A stretch of DNA of 64,000 bases, from contig OY744611.1 in the NCBI GenBank assembly GCA_963556255.1, positions 32,605,103-32,669,102 on the forward strand, given 5' to 3'. The notes beneath the pieces are model-generated. The model did not search any database, was not told where the DNA came from, and saw only the letters and a list, made by a program, of their open reading frames with translations. Below are positions 10,204 to 23,597 of this stretch, piece by piece (the first letter of the stretch is position 1; every line of letters begins with the position of its first letter). Origin of the DNA: Allolobophora icterica. Taxonomy: Eukaryota; Annelida; Clitellata; Crassiclitellata; Lumbricidae. The translations under genes and the position numbers were made by a program.

Positions 10204-13200
10204 GTAACTAACAGTGGTATATGTTGCAGTAGTTCTAACTAATAAAGACATGGTATAATTAAATACCAGAGCAAAGGTAACTAACAGTGGTATATGTTGC
10301 AGTAGTGCTAACTAATAAACACATGGTATAATTAAATACCAGAGCAAAGGTAACTAACAGTGGTATATGTTGCAGTAGTTCTAACTAATAAAGACATGGT
10401 ATAATTAAATACCAGAGCAAAGGTAACTAACAGTGGTATATGTTGCAGTAGTTCTAACTAATAAAGACATGGTATAATTAAATACCAGAGCAAAGGTAAC
10501 TAACAGTGGTATATGTTACAGTAGTGCTAACTAATAAACACATGGTATATAATTAAATACCAGAGCAAAGGTAACTAACAGTGGTATATGTTGCAGTAGT
10601 GCTAACTAATAAACACATGGTATATAATTAAATACCAGAGCAAAGGTAACTAACAGTGGTATATGTTGGAGTAGTTCTAACTAATAAACACATGGTATAA
10701 TTAAATACCAGAGCAAAGGTAACTAACAGTGGTATATGTGCTAACTAATATACACTTGGTATAATTAAATACCAGAGCAGAGGTAACTAACAGTGGTATA
10801 TGTTGCAGTAGTTCTAACTAATAAAGACATGGTTTAATTAAATACTGCACCTCAGATTCGCATTTCTGTGTGACTTTGTGCATGTTAAAAATGTCTGCAA
10901 TAATAATAATAATTTATTATGTTATTTTTGTGTGAATTGATTTAGTTTAACGCCATAACAACAGCATGATGATATGAACTTTGGATTCATAAGTTAACTA
11001 GCTGTTGATGCTTATGTTATGGTTTGGGTGCTGGCTGGATGGTTGGTTTTCTGGTTGGTTTTCTGGTTGGTTGGTTGACTGGTTGGGTGGTTGATTGGTT
11101 GACTGGTTGGGTGGTTGGTTGTCTCATTGACTGGCTGAAGGATGAATAAATGACTGGCCAGCTGACTGAATGAATGGCTGGCAGCTGGCTAGCTGAAAGA
11201 CTGATTTATTGAATGATTTATTGACTGACTAGTAATGACTACCGACTATTAACCCATTGTTTGTAAACCACAAGCACTTAAATTCCCATTATCTAATAAA
11301 AATGACAAAAAACTTTATCTCCCAATTGCTCTATGAAAGATTTATTACCGAACTAATTTAGCCACTGATACTGTTTTTACACGATAAAAGTGACAAAAAT
11401 GTATACTATTTACTGTATACTAACACTGTAGAGTGTAGACTGTATACTAACACTGTTGCAGTCTTCATTACTAAACTGTTGTCTGATTCTTAATCAATTG
11501 CTATAACTGTCTTTGTGGTGCTGTATGATCCAATCGCGTCTGTGTCGACAAGAACTTGCAATAAACAAATATTTGATTTGATTTAATGGTGGTCAATTTA
11601 TGGATAGGTGTCAAAGGTCAAACTGAACGGACATAGGATTCCTGGAAATGTTTTTCCTGATTACTTACAATCAATTATAATAAATTTCAGAGTGGCATTA
11701 TGGACTTTTACATAACCATGTTGTTACTGGGACATAAAATGTTATTTCAGTTGGTAATTTTAGCAACTGAGTGGAATTTGTCTAACAGTTTACATTCAGA
11801 AGATACAAGAAGTCCAGGAAGGAAGGCAGTCCAGTGTCTTTTCAGAAGCTTTTCAGGACAGCAAGAAAGCACCTGAGGTACAGAGTGTGTGTGTATGTCT
11901 GTAGTTGAGCATTTTTCTAGTGCCTTTTCAAAACTTCTCCAAGGCACTGGAACACACCTACACCTGACAGGTCTAAAATGGTGTGTCTCAAGAAAGCTGA
12001 AGGTGTTAATAGTCAAGATGTGACTTACTCAGCCATCAATGCCTTTGTTTACTAGTGTAGTTAGTGCTCATGATTGAGCTGGTGCTCTGAGCTTAGCTTT
12101 AGAAATTTGGAGTTTGCGATTATGATTATTTTAGTATTTTACAGTTATTTGCATACACTGGAATAGTGTACATCATTTTCAATCAATCAATCCTTTTTAT
12201 TGAAGCCATTTGAAGTACAAGGAAAATACAACATAAAGTTTGAACTTAATTTTACATCGATCTTAATTTCTCTACATCCATTTTTAATATGTTGCATCAT
12301 TTTATTACTGTGTTAACATTTGATTACATTACTGTAAGACTTTACTATAATTTGCTTTAGTTTACAGTAACTGTATTACTATGGATTAAAATTGTGTACA
12401 TCAATTTGCACAAATCGTCTTTACATCAGTTTGTATTATTGTAGATCAGTATTTCTTAACATCAGAATGCATTATTTTACATCAATTAACGTGCTGTTTT
12501 TTCAGAGTTCTTGTTGTTTTACGATTGAGTTTATGGGTGGCGATCGGACAATGGATCTTGTGGCTCCAGATGAATCAACACGGACCCTCTGGGTGACTGG
12601 ACTCCGACACCTCATGAAGTTCCTGAAAGAGGGAGATCCAGCTACTGTGCGCAGTCTGTAAGCGTCTTTCTGCAATCAGTCAAATGGTGAAGCGTTGGCA
12701 TTTAGCCTCTTCACCATGATTGGAGTGATTCTAATACTAGTGCTTCATGGGATTATATTGCTTTGGGTACAAACTGCTATCATCGGTAATTGATAAAATG
12801 GCTTTCCTCGCTATTGAATAGCAATAATAAAAATTATTAAAGTAATTGTAATGATAACAATGAAAAAATATCGTAAGTAATGCTATCCTCGACTGGAAGC
12901 TAGTGCAGAGTCTCATTATTGACACTGTGATGTCACATTGTTGACATTATAACCCTGGAATTAACATGTGTAAACCAAAGTGCGGTTAGCAGTTGGATTA
13001 TTAAAATATATACTTACTTACTTATTTACTACCAATTGTGGCGACACTGCAGTAGCAACATTAACAATATTAATGTAAATAGCAACAATAAAGACAGCAG
13101 TGTCAATAATAATGCTACTAATTATCTGAATAATGATAAGGAAGATAAAATTTACGTATAAAGATTAAAGAGTTTAGATAATGGGACTTTAAGTAAATAG

Positions 13201-16200
13201 GACAGATCATAGAATATGTTGATTGTGTTCTTGTGAACAACAAGCTGATCCAGAATTAAATTCTCTTGGAATTCACTGAAATATACAAAATGCTTGTTTT
13301 CTGTTAGGTTTCTGCAGCATCAGTTTCGACAGGCAGACGTCGATGGCAACGGGTCGCTCGATCGTACAGAGATTCTAAGGCTTCTCAAACACATGAACGT
13401 CTCCGTTGAAGAGGAGTATGCTAGAGACATCTGGCAAGTGAGTGAGCCACTCCTGTTTGTTACACATTCACTCTGCTGTTCTCTTGAATGAGTTAGTTGT
13501 TCATCAGCATCATCTCATTTATTGAAAAACGTGAGAAAGATTGGTTACACGATTAAATCAAGAGATTGGCTCACAGCTTGTGCAATGTGCTCTGGTCCCA
13601 AAGTATGAGTGGAAACCTTTACAGAATGTTGTAATGATGTTGTAATGTTGGTTATGCTGTAATTATAAGCAGAAAGGTGTTTAGTTTGCGAGTTTCATGG
13701 TAGACGGTTCCAGGATGGTCCAATGCATGAGAAAGCAAAATGTATCCGCATCGTTCTATGGAAGCGTGGGACCAACAAGTATCCAAGGGCTGCTGAACTA
13801 GATTGACTGGTAACAGAAATGCAGAACTCTATGATGTAGTTAGGTGCCGCACCGACTATCGAAACTCTTCTCATGAGGTGGATTTTGGAGGTAATCCTGT
13901 TTTCGACTGGAAGCTAGTGCGTGGTCTCGCACTTATTGCAACATGTATGAGAGACGCTACGCTGGCTTCCTGTTGCCAAGTGGATTTCTTTTAAGATCAT
14001 CTTGCTGGCTCATGCTTCAATTGTTGGCTCTGCCCCAGCATACATTGGGGAGCTCAGTGTTCCAGTTTCAAGTCAACGTGGTCAGCGATCATTGTGCTCT
14101 GCTAGCCATGGAGATATGCTTGCCATGGAGATATGCCTGCCATGGAGATATGCTAGCCATGGAGATATACTAGCCATGGAGATATGCTAGCCTTGGAGAT
14201 ATGCTAGCCATGGAGATATGCTAGCCATGGAGATATGCAGGTGCCGTGCTTCTGCACTTCAACTCAAGCTCATTGTTCCTTCTCATGTATTGGACCACCT
14301 TTGTGGAACAGGCTTCCATTGCATTTACGCGCTGTTGCACTTGGCCCTGTGCTGCAGCCATTCTCAAACTGTCTTAAAATGCATTTGTTTAGATCAGTCA
14401 GATAGCCATGTGTGCAACACTTTTGTGAGGCACTTGAAAAGCACTAGATTAAGTGTTTTCATACATACATACATACATACATACATACATACATACATAC
14501 ATACATACATACATACATACATACATACATACATACATACATACATACATACATACATACTGTTAGATGTTGCCCTCTTGGTCCATATGTACTCTCCCGT
14601 GTCTGAGTCGCACTTGACCGGCTCCTTGAGAGGAGCGGCCCGGGAAAGTACTATATAAGGGAAGGAGGCCCTAGGATTGTCGAGTTTGGCCTTTATTCGT
14701 GACCTGACGAGGTCTTTTCTGTTTCGAGTATTTTTAAAGGCCAAGTCTCGAGTTGTACGCATGTTAATTAAGTAAATGCCGTATGAGGCTTAACTGCGTT
14801 ATATTTCGTTGTTTCGTGTCCACTGTGACCAACAATGCTGATTACCGAGTTTACCGTATTTGAACTCTTATAATTACGAAGAAGAGACACGTTTGTAATA
14901 CTTCTTTGCTGTATCGTCTTCTGATGTCCTGGACGGTTTGCTCCTTTGAAATGGTAGCCTTATTCGTACTATTGTAATTTTAAATAAAACTACAAAATTC
15001 ATACTCCTAGTTCGAGCTTATTACTATTTAATTCATTGGGACCTAACATATGGGGGCTCGTCCGGGATATTCGAATCAGAGGAAAATACAACAGAGGAAA
15101 CCAGTAGGTTTCCGATACAATGCAACATCATTAAATCAAACCTAATATACAATCAACAACCACTTTGTTACACGGATAGTAAGAAACAATGCACACCGTA
15201 GTGTATCATTCGAACGCAAAAACTATTCAAACGATTTCGCTTATCCTGTCACATGGATCAGGCAAAACATATTCGCTTATTTTTCATTCAAAAGCACGTG
15301 GCACTAGCAGATCTGTTAATACAGACTATAACAAATAGCTACAAAGGCTGCCCTCACTAACCTATTGCTCACTGCCCATTCGAACATAACCATCATAAGA
15401 AATAAGGCAAACAATGTTATATCAGTCGAACCCATCAAAAACTATTCAAAAGATTTTGTTTTATCCTGTCACATGGATCAGGCAAAATATATTCACACAT
15501 TTTCATTCAAAAGCTCGTGGCACTAGCAGATCTGTTAATACAGACTATAACAAATAGCTACAAAGGCTGCCTTCACTAACCTATTGCTCACGGCCCAGTC
15601 GGACATGCTATGTCTCCAAACTCTTTCAAAAAAACAGTGCTCTATGGCAATAATAAAAAACAACCTCTGCCACAGGTTCAAAATAATAAAGCTCCTCTCA
15701 CGGGCATTCATTATAACAGACTAAACCCACCAACACTTCAAAACCTATCTCTACTCTCACTAGAAATAAGCCGCTATATTCCTTGTTTCTTCCATGTTAC
15801 CAAGAAAATATGATGCTCAAACCTACTCTTGTAAATTTCAACAGACTGTCAATTTCAACAGACTGTAAATTTCAACAGACTGATTCTATACTTCACCTAT
15901 TCAGATAGAACATCAAACGTATCTTATAACTCCTTAAAGACACCTCATGAATAAATGAAAAAAAACTTCTGTCTATCTAAAAAATGTAAACTAACCACAC
16001 GGAGCTATTGAAATACTAAATTCTCCTTCAACCAAACTATTAGCAAAATAACACAGCAAGCATCTTCTGACCAGTTCACCTAACATTCCTGAACTCTTAT
16101 CACTCACTGATTTAAAAAAAAACCTATTAAAAAAACTTAGTCCATATCACACGAAACTATTCAACTAATTATTTTCGCATTCACGACTACACATATCTTA

Positions 16201-19200
16201 GTCCCAACCACCGTATTCAACTCTTCGACCACACTCACAGTAGTAAGGTGTATATAAACCTGTATTCACATTAGGAGTATTTTCTGCAGATATACCTGAC
16301 CGTTCATTAGACCGTTCAGTTGACCGTTCATTAGACCGTTCAGTAGACAGTTCAATAGACCGTCCATGGCCCGTCGACCGGTTAAACACGTGTCCCGCTG
16401 ACAACCTTTCTTCGCGTAATGCAGACAGTTGTCCGTCGACACCAGGACGAGTTAACCGAGCCACGACGTTCTGCGACATCGGAGGAACGCGAGAAAACTC
16501 TTCAAAGACACTCGCTCGTCCTCGTCCCTCCCGCTGACCAGAACGAAAACCAGGAGCGTACGCAGGTACAGAATCATACGCCTGTCTGAACGGACGTCTT
16601 TCCGACGACCGGTCACATGGTGGATACCATCGCTCAGAAGCATACGCCTCCGACCGAATTCTCTCCCGACGACCATCCTCGACTGACCTCAGGTGTTCCA
16701 CTCGACTACCCGCGATGGAAGTTGAATTTACACGGCCACCACCAACCAGCGAGCTTGACCAGGCGTGTTGACCGTCTCCGACCGACCTCAGACCACCCGC
16801 GCTGTAGTTCGACCACGTGCCGTAACGACTGACAGAATTGGACCAACGTCTTCGACTTTCGACCGACTGCGACCAGCGTCGTAGACCATAAACTCGACTT
16901 CGACTATCCTCGACATCACCGTCTCTACAATTAAATGAAAAATCATCACTTTCGCCACGAGCCCCCATTTGTCAGAGGTCCCTTATAGTTTTATATATGT
17001 CGCTCGATGTTTAATGTAGAAAGAGAACAAAACGGTCGTTTTCAACATCCGTTCGAATGATACACTACGGTGTGCATTGTTTCTTACATTGTTTCTTACT
17101 ATTCAAAGTGGTTGTTGATTGTATATTAGGTTTGATTTAATGATGTTGCATTGTATCGGAAACCTACTGGTTTCCTCTGTTGTAAGAGGGGGGATATGTT
17201 ATATGAATATGTTATATGAATATTTTATATGTTGAACGATTAGAGAAATAGAAGGGATGGTCGAAGAGTGAGAAGGAGACTCTGTGGGAGTATGTTTGTG
17301 TGTTTGGTTGCTTGTCCTAAGGATGGACTTGTTAGATGTTTCTGAGTGTTGTTTGGTGTATGTCTGAGTGTGGTTTTCAAAGGTTATATAAGGCAGCCCG
17401 AAGGGGGCGTGTATAGGTCAGACGGAGATTAGAGAAAAGAAAGAAGAAGTTTTATGTTGAAAACGACCGTTTTGTTCTCTTTCTACATTAAACATCGAGC
17501 GACATATATAAAACTATAAGGGACCTCTGACAATACATACATACATACATACATACATACATACATACATACATGCGTATTGCTTCCCTGTCAATCCTTG
17601 ATTGTGCCTGCCGTGTTCCCAGCCATAAAAACAACCAGATGCTCTGCACGCTAGCCTAACTGATGTACAGTTAATTAACGACAAATATCATACATTAGCA
17701 AACAAGGCTCAGATAGTAATTTAGAAAATTATACTACTTTAAGCCAACTGCCACTATTCGTAATCAATGCTGGCTGTGTGACTGGGTTTTCTTTTTCCAG
17801 CTTTTGGAGTGTGCTCTCTTTCTCTTCATAATAATGTTAATTTTCTTGTGTTGAAACTGTTAATTTGTTGTCATTCCAGTGTGCAATAGTGAAGTGGTTA
17901 ACTGTTTAATATTGGTGAACGAGTTTTTTCGGTTGCTGAAACTACCGGTACTTTTTGAAACTCGCTCCCTATGTCTGTGTGCTCTGCTCAGTCGCTTATG
18001 TCATTTCCTTCTCAATTTAAAACTTACCTCTTTCAAATTACTTATCCACCATAGGCTTCCTCTCTCTGTCTTACGGATTGACCTTTGGATATTGCGCTAA
18101 TTACGGCTTGGTTTGGCATGTCATCAGCTGGTACCTTGTGCAGTAGACACTGGCACATTACAAGTTACTAATTACAATTACAATTACAATGTTGGACTGT
18201 CGTCTCAGAGGTTGCAGATCCAAAACCCACAAGAACACTAGCAACTCAGCAGATATAAAATGAATATGTTGACTGTACAGTGTACACGTGTGTTGAAAAT
18301 ATCAGGAGGCAAGGGAGAAGGTCAGACCTAGCTTACGTGCAAATGCTAAGCAAATTAAGCTGCTAACACTTCATGCCATGGTTTTCTCTGGAGGTTGGGT
18401 TATGGTGCTGATCTGCCTCTTCTAGTTTCGGTTATGGTAACAGGATCTGTATAGTCTGTTTTTATTGCTTTAGATGACCACGCTCAAAATTTCACAGAAG
18501 GTGAGTTACAGATTCATGAATATTTATTGCCGGTAGCTTATGGTTGAAAATATTTCTCAGTTTTTGAATGAATGCCAACGGCAGCACATGTGAACAGCTA
18601 AAATTGTACATGCATCATCATCTTCATTGCCATCTATCGCATGCTCTTCTCTGGAGCATTGCTGTTTCCACAACACATTGTGTACTGAGTTCGTCTCTAG
18701 ACTGTGTGTTGTTTGAAGTTTAGTGGGTGCAGGCCTCACTCTTCCACTCATGACCGTATTAAGCAAGGGACTCTTCCAACCTCTTTGGGCCAGTATCATA
18801 GATGACAGGTTCTGGCATGGTCCTGTTCTCCTTTGCGGTACATTGTCTCCACCGAGGTCGGAGCCTCCTAGCTTGGATCATCTGCAGCACTGGGGTGCTT
18901 ATTGTGTGTTGATAAACCTTTGATTTTGTGACATGAACTGTATAAGGAATACGCAATATTTTCCTCAGATAACACTCTTTAAAGTCATTGCACGTGAAGA
19001 GAATGAACTTTTGAAAAGCAGCAGAAATTAAATACATAATTGTAGCTACATACATAATGCACATACTTGCACACATAAAACACAGTTGGAACATAGAGTA
19101 GTTCATATTAAGTTCAGTTTTAGATGATGACTCTATAGCATGACCTAGTCAGAGTTTGATTCTTTATTTGGCTTTCATAAACAAAGTTATAATTAGGTTC

Positions 19201-22200
19201 TGGTGTAATTTAAATTGCTTTGTGGAGTTCAGGCGCAGCCAGGACTATCAGCTGAGCCACCGCTGAAGACACCAACAAAGGATTTAATGACTCTGGAAGA
19301 GTTTTCTGTCTTCTGTGAGCTACTAGAAGAGCAGAAAGAAGTCGATGAACTCTTTAGGAAGTAAGAAATTGCCGATTTTTTTTAAAATCATGGGTGACAA
19401 GGTGGAAATAATGATTATTATTGTTACTATTTTCCCAAGGTACATATGATCCTTGAGGATTTTAGAAAATAAGGAAGCACTGCTCTGAAATGTCTAGTCT
19501 TTGCAGCTGGCTTTAGCAGCGGAAAAGTTGATGCAAAATCAACTGCATTCAAGTGCTGGATAGTCAGAGATAAATGCTGATGGAGGAAAGAGTCTCCCTA
19601 TTATCTCCTGATAATTGAGCAAGGCAGTAGCCGAGGAGGTTGATCGGAGCAAGGCCATCTTGATTTATTGGACCCAGAGTTTCAAAGGTCAATGACAAAA
19701 TTATTACTATTGTTATTTGTTTTTATTGCTATTTTTTCAGTGATATACATATTTTTTAGAGATAAGTCAGAACTCTTTCCTTCTCACGGGTTTAAAATAT
19801 CTCCTGCCCCACTGGTTTAGACTATCTTGTGCCCCACTGGTTTAGACTATCTCCTGCCCCACTGGTTTAGACTATCTCCTGCCCCATTGGTTTAGACTAT
19901 CTCCTGCCCCACTGGCTTAGACTATCTCCTGCCCCACCGCCCCCACTGGTTTAGACTATCTCCTGCCTCAGTGGTTTAGACTATCTTGTGCCCCACTGGT
20001 TTAGACTATCGTGCCCCACTGGTTTAGACTATCTCCTGCCCCACTGGTTTAGACTATCTCCTGCTCCATTGGTTTAGACTATATCCTGCCCCACTGGCTT
20101 AGACTATCTCCTGCCCCACTGGCCCCACTGGTTTAGACTATCTCGTGACCCACTGGTTTAGATTGTCTCCTGCCCAACTGGTTTAGACTATCTCGTGCAC
20201 CACTGGTTTAGACTATCTCGTGCCCCACTGGTTTAGACTATCTCCTGCCCCACTGGTTTAGACTATCTCCTGCCACACTGGTTTAGACTATCTCCTGCCC
20301 CACCGGCCCCACTAGTTTAGACTTATCCTGCCCCACTGGTTCAGACTTTCTTGTGCCTCACTGGTTTAGACTATTTTCTGCAGAAGTTACATGGTCCCAT
20401 GCGTGCACTTATCTCCATAAGTTTTTTCCTACTGGCAGAGATTAACTCCCACTGTTAATTGATTCTTATTTCATATACATTTTTCTCCTGCTCATGTGTC
20501 TTTTGTTCCCACTCGTGCTGACTGTCTTCCATTGAAGATGCATATCATACAATTCACTCTTGCTCATACATATAGGTCTTCTCCCTACTGGCTCAGACTA
20601 CTGCCTGCTGATGAAACATTTCCCCCAATGCATTTTGCTCCTGTAAATAGGCTTATTACACTGGTTAAGACTATATTCTGCTGAAGATATGTCTTCTCCA
20701 TACATGTTTGTATTCTTCCGTAGACAATGTTACTGTCTGTGACTTTGTTTTGATTAAATTGTTATTTTTTCTTTTACATTTTGGATGAAGGTATGACCAT
20801 GGAACTGGTAAGCTGACTGTTGACGACCTTAAGGACTTCTGGAAAAAAGAACAGCAGGTGACAACTTACTTAATTCCATCCTATAAAAAGGACAATAGTC
20901 ACCTGAGACAAAGATATAATAATAAGGTTGTACAAATCACTGGTTAGGCCACAGTTGGAATACTGCATCCAGGTATGGAATCCATACCTGAAACAGGACA
21001 TGGAAAAACTGGAGAAAGTACAAAGAAGAGCTACGAAAATGATTTGGGGCTACAAGGATCTGAGCTATGAAGAAAGGTTGAAAAGGTGTGGACTAACAAC
21101 ATTGGAGAAAAGGAGGAGCGGAGGAGATCTGATTGAAGCTTATAAGATTATCACTGGAAAGGAAGCACTGCAGTGGGAGAGGTTCTTTGAATTAGCACCG
21201 AACAAGGCAACTCGGGGACACAGGTATAAATTATTTAAGAGGCCGAAGGGAACATTAGGGCAGAAATTCTTTAGTGCAAGAGTTGTAGACCTGTGGAATG
21301 GTTTGGACGATAGTACTGTCTCAGTGGACACTATAACAGCTTTTAAGAAGAAGCTAGGAAAATTGGGCTATTAAGAGTTCGAGGTAAATTTGCAGTGGTT
21401 CTAACACAGACTACACGTCTTCTGAACCACTTAAAACCCTTGTTATGTTATGTTATGTTATGTTATGTTATGTACCTACGTAGTTGCTTGCCTACCTACC
21501 AAATGCAGAAAATGGTTAAGAGGTAGAGCACAGACACGTTTATGCATGGTCATTGGGAGGTAAAACCACCATAACCATGAATTAATTTGATGGAGAACTG
21601 AACTTCATCCATACCTATGTACCTACCTACCTACCTACCTAGGTAGGGAGGTATAAGCAGTGATTGGGGAGATACGTACTTAGGCAGATTAAGTATTTTA
21701 AGCATATCTGGTATGTTGCTTTTAGTTGTGATAGGAAAGTTCTGTATAAATTTGTAGGAGGAGCGTAGCACCAAGGACATACAAAAGATGATCGAGAGCT
21801 GTGAGGCATGTCCTGAGCTCAAAGAGAAACTCCTTCTAAGTCTACCAGGTCTGTCAAGTTGTACCTTTTCGTTATAGTTCATGTAAAGCAACGCCTGAAT
21901 GCAGGGGCCAATCTAACCTTGCAAGCTGTTTTTTGGGAGAGGACATGCCACTGAGTTGACCCCAAAAATTTATAAGATTGGCTACTAAACTTGGAAAGTA
22001 AAAGGTTTAAATAAAACATGCCTTCTTATAACTGTAAACTTTAGACTATGATTTATACTAATGTAACAACTGGGCACCAAAATTGTATGCCCTATGAATA
22101 CCTGTTTAATTACCTAGTTAAGATTGTTATTATGTTTCTCAATCGAACCACTATCTTCAACCCACAATATTGGGTGTCCCTACTAGCGGGATTATATCCA

Positions 22201-23547
22201 TTCTGGGCCTCCCCTTTGTCAACGTTTGTTACTAATGTGTAACTGGTGTATGCAATATTGTTGCAATAAAAAATTGTTTGATTGATTAATGATTGAAAAC
22301 TGGGAAACTATAATCAATTGGAGAAACCAGTTTGAAATCTGATTTATCAGAGAAACCCAAAGTCAGGCTACAGTGGGGAAGCACGTTGAAAGAGATGAGT
22401 CTTAAGTTTAGACCTTTAGACTTTAAGTTTAGACCTAAGCGACATCAAAGAATTGACAGAATGAAGTGAATTGGACAACGAATTCCAAAACAAAACCAAC
22501 AGGGTTTAAGTAATCTGGGAAACTGAAAACAAGAGTTTTCAAATTTCGGACTTTGTGATGGTTTTCTAATCCACAGTCAAATTCAGCACCATAATTAATG
22601 CTGCAAGAAAGTGGTCTTTTGGGCAGTGAAGCAAACGAAGTAATGAAGTACAGCAACACAATTGCAAGTAATTCGATGTTTTCATTATAACGTATCTTAG
22701 TAAAACCCTTCTCTTTGTCGTGTCTTATTTTACAGATACAACTGAAGACATCTCTTTCTAGCTAGTGGGCATTTTAAAATGAATTTGTAAGTGGCTGTGA
22801 TATAAATATCTTATTAACAAATGATAATAAATTAATAATTGTGATAGTAATTATTTAAGGTATACCATAAGTATAATGACGTTACTTGTGCTGTTTTCCG
22901 ATTTAGGTTTCCATGCAATGGTGCGGTCGGAATGGATGGATGCATGTTGTTCTCGTTGTCGGACAGTCTACCAGGACATGGATCAACCACTTTGCCACTA
23001 CTTCATCAGTTCGTCACATAACACGTAGGATAATTAAATCATGCTGATCAAATCATGCGTAGGAATTTCTTGTAATTGGATTATGCTTATTATTCTATCT
23101 GCTCCACCTGTGCCCCCTAGCCAAGTCAGCTATGATGAATACACTGACCATACACTGTCAGTGGGAAGATGAGACAGTGAGGGAGAGGACTGGTCATCTG
23201 CCCTCATATGCCGAGGCTAAAAAAAATGAAGTCGCTAACACTTCATGCCCATGGCTGCCCCAGGGCTAGCTTAAGGGACTGCTTCTTCTATTATTCTGTC
23301 GAGTTTATCCTGCTAAAATTATTTATGATTAAAATATTATTATGTGTAATGTACTTATCTCAGTCATCTATTCAATCTTTCAAAGCAGATACACAAACAG
23401 GTAGATGTATTACCATTGATGAACCTGATTATGTTTGTAGGTATTTGTCAGACGATCAGTTAAAAGGATCGAGTAAAGTTGAATGCTACATTCGAGCGCT
23501 GAAAATGGGATGTCGATGTGTTGAACGTTAGTTACTTGTTATGGTGC

Positions 23548-23597
<50 letters not shown>

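Larger units (their letters stand above)
15088..17183. repeat. inverted arms flanking the antisense internal region
   Basis: 15088-15217 is the near-perfect reverse complement of 17049-17183. Within the region, a block of about 165 bases near 15225-15385 is repeated near 15435-15600 (core GGCACTAGCAGATCTG). Confidence 0.85.

Noticed and set aside
10191..10846. CRISPR-like regular array
   Set aside because: The units are contiguous with no unique spacers, in an animal intron; it is a minisatellite.
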